A stretch of DNA of 11,680 nucleotides. Origin: Nitrospinota bacterium (lineage in GTDB: Bacteria > UBA8248). A program made the translations under genes and the position numbers. The stretch covers positions 1 to 11,680 of the forward strand of contig JAPYQX010000065.1 of the NCBI GenBank assembly GCA_029937135.1. The letters are read 5' to 3'. Below the pieces are notes generated by a model, which searched no databases, was not told the DNA's origin, and worked only from the letters and a program-made list of their open reading frames with translations. Each line of letters starts with the position of its first letter. Positions within the stretch are counted from its first letter, which is position 1. Of the stretch, positions 7,963 to 11,680 are shown piece after piece.

Positions 7963-8922
7963 TTACGAAGCCGCGGGGGCGGACTCTTTCCTGGCGTCCT
8001 CCTGGGCCTCGAGGTATTTTTCTGCCGCCACGGCCGCCGTTGTCGCATCGCCGGAGGCATTCGTAATCTGCCGGATCAACTGGCTTCTGACATCGCCGGC
8101 AACAAAAAAACCGGGGATATTCGTCTCCATGTTCGGATCGGTAATGATGAACCCGCTTTCATCTTTTTCCACATCTTCCTTGATGATATCGGTGTTCGGG
8201 ATAAACCCGACGAAAACGAAAAGCCCGTTGGCTTCAATTTCCTTCGTTTCACCCGTTTTGATATTTTTCAGGCGAAGCGCTTTCATCTCTTTGTCGTCTC
8301 CGATTACTTCCTCGGCCACATGATCGAGAATGAATTCGACCTTTTCGTTTTCCGTGAGCTTGTCCACGGACACCTGGTGCGCCCGAAACCCCTGACGCCG
8401 GTGAACGAGATAGACCTTCGAGCCGAACTTCGTGAGGAACTGGGCCTCCTCGACCGCGCTGTTCCCCCCGCCAACGACGGTGATGACTTCATCCTGGAAA
8501 AAAGCCCCGTCGCACAGGGCGCAATAGCTCACTCCCTTGCCGGCATATTTATCCTCACCGGGAATATCGAGTTTCCGGGGGAATCCACCCGCCGTATAAA
8601 TCACCGCGCCGCAACGGTATTCACCCATATCGGTCTTGACGAAAAAATCATCGCCGTCCTTTCGGATTTCGGTGACCTCCTCCATCTCGATTTTGAGGCC
8701 GAATTTAACGGCGTGGTCGGTAAATTTTTGAGCAAGCTCCGGGCCGCCGATCATTTCGAAACCCGGATAATCCTCTACGTGCTCGGTGTTGAGAATTTCG
8801 CCGCCCGGGGCGAGCTTTTCAAAACACATGACATTGATCTTCGAGCGCGAGACGTAAAGACCTGCCGTCAAACCCGCCGGGCCCGCACCCACGATGATGA
8901 TTTCGAAATCTCTCTTTGCCAC
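7963..8922 (-). CDS. trxB: Thioredoxin-disulfide reductase (TrxB)
   Basis: A 319-aa flavoprotein of usual TrxB length. It has the FAD dinucleotide motif GAGPAG (12-17), the redox-active CALC (Cys134, Cys137), the NADPH-binding GGGNSAVEEA (151-160), the HRR motif (174-176) that favours NADPH, and a C-terminal GDVR FAD motif. It should pass electrons from NADPH to thioredoxin- or glutaredoxin-like partners. The frame is open to 8979, but the GTG at 8922 is preferred: AAGGAG lies 8 nt upstream and MAKRDFEIIIVGAG is the normal beginning, whereas the longer version would add 19 residues of unusual sequence over a leader hairpin. It is first in the operon with nuoI, pncB and DHH, and lies immediately downstream of the mercury operon on the same strand, so it could supply reducing power to the redoxin encoded there; that link is inference. 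Confidence 0.93.
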   Translation of the reverse strand: MAKRDFEIIIVGAGPAGLTAGLYVSRSKINVMCFEKLAPGGEILNTEHVEDYPGFEMIGGPELAQKFTDHAVKFGLKIEMEEVTEIRKDGDDFFVKTDMGEYRCGAVIYTAGGFPRKLDIPGEDKYAGKGVSYCALCDGAFFQDEVITVVGGGNSAVEEAQFLTKFGSKVYLVHRRQGFRAHQVSVDKLTENEKVEFILDHVAEEVIGDDKEMKALRLKNIKTGETKEIEANGLFVFVGFIPNTDIIKEDVEKDESGFIITDPNMETNIPGFFVAGDVRSQLIRQITNASGDATTAAVAAEKYLEAQEDARKESAPAAS

Positions 8923-8941
8923 GGCAAAAACTCCTTCGACT

Positions 8942-8979
8942 GTGTCGGTGACGGCTATGGAAGTTTCGCGGTCCGACAC
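8942..8979 (-). promoter_or_regulatory. Stem-loop in the trxB 5' leader
   Basis: A perfect 7-bp inverted repeat (GTGTCGG at 8979-8973 and CCGACAC at 8948-8942, minus strand) encloses a 24-nt loop and ends about 6 nt before the trxB Shine-Dalgarno sequence. It could influence ribosome access. No known riboswitch was recognised. Confidence 0.3.
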
Positions 8980-9003
8980 GATTCGGGTGCGAAAACGGGG
9001 GCG

Positions 9004-9032
9004 ATTTTAACACTGGCTCCAATGGATGCCAA
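9004..9032 (-). promoter_or_regulatory. Sigma70-type promoter for the trxB-nuoI-pncB-DHH operon
   Basis: The minus strand carries TTGGCA (9032-9027, 5/6 of consensus), a 17-nt spacer and TAAAAT (9009-9004, 5/6). The predicted start is near 8997, giving a leader of about 75 nt before the GTG at 8922. This promoter separates trxB from the mercury operon ending at 9124. Confidence 0.65.
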
Positions 9033-9123
9033 GCGAAGCGCTTATTTTGAAAAGAAGAGGAAAAAACGGTCTCGAAGGTTTAAACACCAACGATTCAATT
9101 ATCTACAGGGACGGCTCAACCGC

Positions 9124-9372
9124 CTACCTGGCTTTTATCATTCGCATCCCCGTGAACAAGGAAAAGACAAACACCACCGACAGGGCGGCGGCGGAGAACC
9201 ATATGTACTCGGCCAGGTAGGCGCCCAGAGCCGTTCCTCCAAAGAGAACGATATAAATCGGGATGTGGCAGGGACAGGTGAAAAAAGCCGCCACCAAAAG
9301 CGCCTTTCCGGCGAAGCCTTTCGCTGGCGGGTTCTCGCTTCGGACTCTCGTCTCCAGGGATTCTTGGCTCAT
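9124..9372 (-). CDS. merE: MerE-like mercury transport protein
   Basis: A complete 82-aa membrane protein with two hydrophobic segments (about 22-46 and 54-76). The first carries TCPCHIPI (Cys33, Cys35), the hallmark of MerE, the small inner-membrane carrier for Hg(II) and methylmercury. Length and layout fit the family (about 78 aa). The ATG at 9372 has AGGGGGCG about 7 nt upstream and lies 13 bp after the stop of the MerP-like domain, so it is co-transcribed with the rest of the mer operon, of which it appears to be the last gene. Both cysteines are encoded by ordinary Cys codons, unlike the neighbouring redox and HMA proteins. No strong terminator follows, though a T-run is present near 9070. 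Confidence 0.85.
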   Translation of the reverse strand: MSQESLETRVRSENPPAKGFAGKALLVAAFFTCPCHIPIYIVLFGGTALGAYLAEYIWFSAAALSVVFVFSLFTGMRMIKAR

Positions 9373-9385
9373 TTCGATTCGCCCC

Positions 9386-9715
9386 CTAATTCGAAGCTTT
9401 CAGCGGATAGGCCTTGTAATTGAATTTAGCGAGAGCTTCAGCCATCTGCGCGACGGTGGTCATTTCGGGATCATAGAGCAACTCGGCCCGCGCTTTGGCG
9501 TAGCTGACAGTTGTTACTTTCACACCGGGGAGCCTTTCCAAGGCCCCTGCGACCGGTTGCGGTCAGGTGAAGGGTCAGCTCATCCCCTCGACACGAAGGG
9601 TCAGCCGCTCGTAGCGCGTCTCATCGACCCCGTCCCAGACGGGCCCGGCCAGATGCGAATTGCGGGTCGATTGGCGGGATGGCAGTGGTGGTATTTTTTC
9701 GAAAATCAGATGCCG
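9386..9715 (-). CDS. MerP-like heavy-metal-associated (HMA) domain with two in-frame UGA codons; probably the C-terminal half of a MerT-MerP fusion
   Basis: The frame is open from a TAA at 9718-9716 to the TAG at 9388-9386. It reads LRVEGMS, UGA, PFT, UGA, PQPVAGALERLPGV, then TTVSYAKARAELLYDPEM and ends with ALAKFNYKAYPLK: a full HMA fold (beta-alpha-beta-beta-alpha-beta) in which both metal-binding cysteines of the GMxCxxC loop are replaced by UGA (9577-9575 and 9565-9563). The second UGA aligns exactly with the second Cys; the first is one residue further away than usual (three residues between instead of two). A G-rich hairpin follows at the right distance. No ATG, GTG or TTG precedes the HMA part in this frame; dropping one base, for instance in the A6 run at 9699-9694, would fuse it to MerT and give a protein of about 226 aa. 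HMA identity is confident; selenocysteine and the fusion are inferred. Confidence 0.65.
9527..9547 (-). other. Candidate bacterial SECIS element for the MerP-like domain
   Basis: On the minus strand GGGGCCTT pairs with AAGG-CT-CCCC (8 bp, a 2-nt bulge), closing a GGA loop that starts with GG. The loop begins 23 nt after the second UGA and 35 nt after the first, so one element could serve both within the usual bacterial window of about 16-37 nt. Confidence 0.6.
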
Positions 9716-10067
9716 TTACGGTAAAATCACCACCTTGAAAATCGACGCCCACGAGCGCGCCTGCCGGTGTGTAGGTGATAATCAGGAAAAATACGACCAC
9801 CGCGGTATTCGCTCCAAGAATCCATTTGCGGTATTTTCCGCCCGTAATCGCGCAAAACCGCGCCGCACACTCCCTGGCCTCGCGCAGGTACTGTACCCAG
9901 GCCAGCGCCAGCGCCGCCACGGCCAAAGTCATGAAATAAGCTTTATATTTCACCAAAAAAATAGTGAGTAGGCTCCCGCCCAACTCCGCAACGACAAGAA
10001 TCAGCGGGATGACGCAACACGAAACACCCAAAATGCCCGCGAAAACGCCGTTGTTTTTAGAGTTCAT
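9621..10067 (-). CDS. merT: MerT-like mercuric transport protein (probable N-terminal part of a MerT-MerP fusion)
   Basis: The frame encodes 148 aa. Residues 7-102 are a standard MerT: the first membrane segment carries the vicinal pair SCCVIP (Cys17, Cys18), followed by two further membrane segments, with a second cysteine pair in the cytoplasmic loop (AREC..RFC, about 67-73). MerT moves Hg(II) across the inner membrane, receiving it from MerP. After about residue 103 the frame turns into a low-quality tail ending at a TGA (9623-9621), while a +1 frame carries the MerP-like domain, so a one-base indel between 9715 and 9624 probably split a MerTP fusion. The ATG at 10067 has AGGAG about 9 nt upstream and lies 86 bp after merR. 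Confidence 0.8.
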   Translation of the reverse strand: MNSKNNGVFAGILGVSCCVIPLILVVAELGGSLLTIFLVKYKAYFMTLAVAALALAWVQYLREARECAARFCAITGGKYRKWILGANTAVVVFFLIITYTPAGALVGVDFQGGDFTVTASDFRKNTTTAIPPIDPQFASGRARLGRGR

Positions 10068-10153
10068 CGATTTTCTCTCCTAACCAAGAAAGCGCTTGAT
10101 CGGAACTTTCCTTAGCGCTGAGACAGGAAAAACTTTCCCCGCGCGGGAGAAAA

Positions 10154-10561
10154 CTACACGCCTTTTCCCTCGAACGCCTCGAGAATCGGGCACTCCGATG
10201 CGGGCGCCGTCTCGCGGCAGACGGAGGCGAGCCGTACGAGTTGTTTCTTCACGGCCCGAAGCGATCGAAGTTTTTCGTCGATTTCGGCGATCTTTTTTTC
10301 CGTCTGCGCCAAAACGTCTCCGCACATCGCTTCCTCGTCCAGGCGGAGCGCCATCAGCTCCTTGATTTCCTTGAGTGAAAATCCGAGCGACTGAGCGCGC
10401 TTGATGCTCCGGACCAGGGATGCGGTCTCGGCGGGATAGACGCGAAACGCGCCCCGCCGCTCCCCGGGACGCTCGATGAGGCCGCGCCTCTCGTAGTAGC
10501 GGATGGTCTCGACGTTCACGTCCGCCTTCCGGGCGAGTTTGCCGATGGTGAAGGGGTCCAT
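10154..10561 (-). CDS. merR: MerR, Hg(II)-responsive transcriptional regulator
   Basis: A 135-aa regulator. The N-terminal winged-helix domain reads FTIGKLARKADVNVETIRYY (4-23), followed by the dimerisation helix. Three cysteines, Cys80, Cys115 and Cys124, sit at the spacing of the Hg(II) ligands of Tn501 MerR (82, 117, 126), so it should sense mercury and not copper or zinc. The frame is open upstream to 10708, but the ATG at 10561 has GGAGG 8 nt upstream and gives the usual MerR start; the extra upstream residues look non-coding. In typical proteobacterial mer operons merR is divergent, but here it lies inside the operon, between merF and merT, on the same strand. Its likely operator is 11517-11546, in front of the glutaredoxin-like gene. 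Confidence 0.92.
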   Translation of the reverse strand: MDPFTIGKLARKADVNVETIRYYERRGLIERPGERRGAFRVYPAETASLVRSIKRAQSLGFSLKEIKELMALRLDEEAMCGDVLAQTEKKIAEIDEKLRSLRAVKKQLVRLASVCRETAPASECPILEAFEGKGV

Positions 10562-10591
10562 TCGATTTCCCTCCGTTAGACAGTTTTTTCG

Positions 10592-10622
10592 GTGCGCTCT
10601 GAATGAATCAGTGCACTCTGAA
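10592..10622. repeat. Imperfect direct repeat upstream of merR
   Basis: GTGCGCTCTGAA (10592-10603) and GTGCACTCTGAA (10611-10622) differ at one base and are 19 bp apart, about two helical turns. A wider 9-bp inverted repeat (TTTTTTCGG at 10584-10592, CCGAAAAAA at 10645-10653) surrounds them. The site is 30-60 bp upstream of merR and could be an operator, or a remnant of the mutated merF tail; no function is shown. Confidence 0.35.
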
Positions 10623-10629
10623 AGAAAAG

Positions 10630-10865
10630 CTAGGCGGGTCTCCTCCGAAAAAACGCGAACACCGAAATCGCTATAAAACTCCCAAAAGAGGAAGAAGAAA
10701 CAGGTCAAGACTCCTCGTCCAGGCAGCTAATCCGGCCACGCCCATCAAAATGACGAGAGCCGGGGTGAAGCAACATATCTCCGCCACCACCGTTCCCGTG
10801 ACACCAAACTTCAATAAATTATTTTTTTCAAATCCGCTTCCATCCGGATAGTAAAATCGAAGCAT
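10630..10865 (-). pseudogene. merF: MerF-like mercury transporter with an apparent one-base frameshift
   Basis: The ATG at 10865 opens a frame with GVTGTVVAEICCFTPALVIL and GVAGLAAW, which is MerF: a two-helix inner-membrane Hg(II) carrier whose first helix contains the vicinal cysteines (Cys31, Cys32). The frame hits TAG at 10673-10671 in the second helix (64 aa). In the -1 frame the helix continues as SFIAISVFAFFRRRPA to a TAG at 10632-10630; adding one base, for instance in the GGG at 10683-10681, would give a 78-aa protein, close to the usual 81 aa. The start is also uncertain: one more A in the A7 run at 10828-10822 would allow an ATG at 10843 with a more MerF-like beginning. True mutation, assembly error or recoding are all possible. 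Confidence 0.7.
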
Positions 10866-10905
10866 CTGCCTTTACCGCGAGGGAGTTGGGCTAATCTCCT
10901 CCCAG

Positions 10906-11202
10906 TCAAGCCGGTTCCAGCGCAAAGGCCCCAAACTCCCTGGTCAGGACAAACTCGGCCCCGTCGTGCCGGATGACGGTGCCCAGCGGCGTATCATCAT
11001 CAATGGGCAATCGTTCGCCGCAACTGGGACACGAAATCATTTGCACCGCGAGAAGGACCTCCCTGCCGCTCTCCTCGCCGAGGCGAAGCATGATCCCCGC
11101 GCAGTTGGGACAATCGAACAAATCCTCAAACGCCGTACCGGCCGGTACGGTAATCTTCTGGTCTCATATCGGGCAGAGAAGAAGTCGCTCACGTTCCGCC
11201 AT
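10906..11202 (-). CDS. Small triple zinc-ribbon-like protein with in-frame UGA (putative selenoprotein, C-P-I-U)
   Basis: Reading through UGA at 11166-11164 gives a 98-aa protein: MAERERLLLCPI, UGA, DQKITVPAGTAFEDLFDCPN and onward. Three CxxC-type pairs are evenly built: Cys10-Sec13 (CPIU), Cys31-Cys34 (CPNC) and Cys58-Cys61 (CPSC), each with the C-P-x-C form of zinc ribbons, so the UGA stands where the fourth ligand cysteine belongs. The C-terminal third is acidic and soluble. The ATG at 11202 is preceded by GGGGA about 9 nt upstream and lies 15 bp after the glutaredoxin-like gene. An 18-nt perfect palindrome follows the UGA as a SECIS candidate. I do not know a named family for it; the partner genes suggest Hg(II) binding or delivery. 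The UGA-free downstream part alone (from 11121) would miss a start context and the first pair. Confidence 0.75.
11133..11150 (-). other. Candidate bacterial SECIS element for the zinc-ribbon protein
   Basis: CCGTACC pairs perfectly with GGTACGG (7 bp) around the loop GGCC, the whole being an 18-nt perfect palindrome. The loop begins with GG and starts 20 nt after the UGA. This is the strongest hairpin near the gene and fits the bacterial SECIS layout. Confidence 0.7.
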
Positions 11203-11217
11203 TTTAAAAAGTCCCCG

Positions 11218-11463
11218 TTATTTGATTCCCAACAGCTGCTCAAGCCGCCCGCGATCAAAGCCGATCACCATCTCGTCCCCGACGAGAATTGTGGGCGTGC
11301 CGCGCGAACCAGTTTTTTTAAACGCTTCGAGCGCCTGGGGGTCTTTATCCACGAGGTTTTCCGTGAAGGAAATACCATGATGCGAGAGAAACTCTCTCAC
11401 GGCCTTGCAAGGGGGTCAGGTCGTGGACGAGTAAACGATTACTTCTTTTACGTCTTCACTCAA
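11218..11463 (-). CDS. Glutaredoxin/NrdH-like selenoprotein with U-P-P-C redox motif
   Basis: Reading UGA (11418-11416) as selenocysteine gives an 81-aa thioredoxin-fold protein: a first beta strand VKEVIVYSSTT, then Sec16-Pro-Pro-Cys19, the helix KAVREFLSHHG, the strand ISFTENLVD, the cis-Pro region GTPTIL (55-60) and GDEMVIGFDRGRLEQLLG at the end. This is the complete glutaredoxin fold with UxxC in place of CxxC, while without readthrough the first strand and the active site would be lost. The start is TTG at 11463 with AGGAG 6 nt upstream. It is the first gene after the MerR-type promoter. Its expected role is thiol or selenol exchange, perhaps reducing Hg-thiol adducts or the partner proteins; TrxB is encoded just beyond the operon. 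Sec in redoxins is well known; its place in a mer operon is the unusual part. Confidence 0.85.
11382..11400 (-). other. Candidate bacterial SECIS element for the glutaredoxin-like protein
   Basis: GTGAGAGA pairs with TCTCTCGC (8 bp, one G-U pair) closing the loop GTT. The loop starts with G, 23 nt after the UGA, the same spacing as in the MerP-like gene. Confidence 0.65.
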
Positions 11464-11516
11464 TTTTTTCTCCTGTCTTCCGCGAAATTAAAGCGGCAGA
11501 GCCGCGATGAGAACAT

Positions 11517-11546
11517 CCTATAGCCTGTACTTAGGTACGGAGTCAA
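11517..11546 (-). promoter_or_regulatory. MerR-type operator/promoter of the mercury operon
   Basis: The minus strand has TTGACT (-35, 11546-11541), an 18-nt spacer and TATAGG (-10, 11522-11517); a 19-nt spacer gives ATAGGA. The spacer holds GTAC-CTAA-GTAC (11538-11527), the same GTAC-N4-GTAC dyad with TTGACTCCGTAC context as the classic Tn21/Tn501 mer operator. The overlong spacer is the hallmark of promoters that MerR activates by DNA distortion. A second inverted repeat, GTACGG/CCGTAC (11535-11553), overlaps the -35. Transcription should start near 11510. Confidence 0.88.
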
Positions 11547-11606
11547 GCCGTACATGCAAGGCGTCGAACAGCCATGAAGTCGAGACTACTCGAATGCCGT
11601 AAAGAT

Positions 11607-11680
11607 TTACTTTCGGCTTGAGGGGCTGGCGGCACAGGGGTTTGCCGCCGCACAGGGGTTTGCAGGCTTCGCAAGGAGGG
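11607..11680 (-). CDS. C-terminal end of a protein with ANPCAA repeats (partial)
   Basis: Only the last 23 codons before a TAA (11609-11607) are visible; the gene enters from the right edge. The frame reads LLAKPANPCAAANPCAASPS, in which the hexapeptide ANPCAA is repeated, encoded by a 14-bp direct repeat (GCACAGGGGTTTGC at 11632-11645 and 11650-11663, plus strand, period 18 bp). NPC/NPCAA repeats of this kind occur at the ends of some bacterial exported proteins. A second frame in this stretch, rich in Cys, also stays open, so the frame choice rests on the 18-bp (six-codon) period and the tail composition. The body of the protein is not visible, and no function is given. Confidence 0.45.
   Translation of the reverse strand, partial: LLAKPANPCAAANPCAASPSSRK

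Noticed and set aside
7945..9423. A 492-codon plus-strand open frame opposite trxB and merE
   Set aside because: It is a shadow frame: the opposite strand encodes an unmistakable thioredoxin reductase and MerE, and the plus-strand product has no recognisable domain or start signal.
10892..10908. Readthrough of the UGA that ends the zinc-ribbon gene
   Set aside because: It would add only four residues before a TAG, there is no Cys-type motif at the site and no good hairpin at the right distance, so it is taken as the true stop.
9386..11463. UGA read as Trp or Gly (a different genetic code)
   Set aside because: The pncB-like gene ends at a UGA that overlaps the next ATG, and Trp is written TGG throughout; the special UGAs fall only at cysteine positions and have hairpins behind them.
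11632..11663. Two GCACAGGGGTTTGC repeats as a recombination site or the start of a CRISPR-like array
   Set aside because: The 18-bp period is six codons in an open frame (ANPCAA repeats), and there are only two short copies separated by 4 bp, so coding repetition is the better explanation.

Overview
The window is a bacterial chromosomal segment of fairly high G+C content with dense genes, most of them on the minus strand. No rRNA gene, tRNA gene, transposase or CRISPR array was seen. The organism cannot be named from the sequence. The archaeal-type nicotinate phosphoribosyltransferase with a zinc knuckle, the PEGA/caspase-like/FGE fusion, the apparent use of selenocysteine and a Cys-repeat protein tail suggest an uncultured delta-proteobacterium-like, Nitrospinota-like or Tectomicrobia-like lineage. 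That placement is inference.

Layout from left to right. (1) 1-743, minus: the start of a membrane-anchored endonuclease/exonuclease/phosphatase-family protein that runs off the left edge. (2) 933-1385, plus: an unrecognised small protein with a CPAC motif. (3) 4480-1405, minus: a two-gene unit, a small holin-like membrane protein overlapping a large exported protein with PEGA repeats, a caspase-like domain that has lost both catalytic residues, and a C-terminal FGE-sulfatase-type domain. (4) 4650-5030, plus: a carboxymuconolactone-decarboxylase-family protein. (5) 8922-5133, minus: a likely operon trxB - nuoI-like - pncB-like - DHH phosphoesterase behind a good sigma70-type promoter; its theme is NAD(P)H and thiol redox. 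(6) 11463-9124, minus: a mercury-resistance operon behind a typical MerR operator/promoter, in the order glutaredoxin-like - small zinc-ribbon protein - merF - merR - merT - MerP-like HMA domain - merE. (7) 11680-11607, minus: the last codons of another protein, with ANPCAA repeats.

The mercury operon is the main discovery. Three of its reading frames contain in-frame UGA codons exactly where the family has a metal- or redox-active cysteine: U-P-P-C in the glutaredoxin-like protein, C-P-I-U in the zinc-ribbon protein, and two UGAs in the GMxCxxC-type site of the HMA (MerP) domain. Each site is followed by a stem-loop whose apical loop begins with G, 20-23 nt after the nearest UGA, as expected of bacterial SECIS elements. 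UGA is still used as a normal stop here (for example at the end of the pncB-like gene), so a reassigned code is not the explanation. The simplest reading is a MerR-controlled selenoprotein mercury-handling operon, chemically sensible because selenolate binds Hg(II) even more tightly than thiolate. No mercuric reductase (merA) or organomercurial lyase (merB) is in the window.

One caution: merF and the merT-HMA junction each look shifted by one base, near a short homopolymer. Assembly errors, true frameshift mutations or recoding cannot be separated from the sequence alone. The UGA codons are in-frame substitutions and do not depend on those indels.
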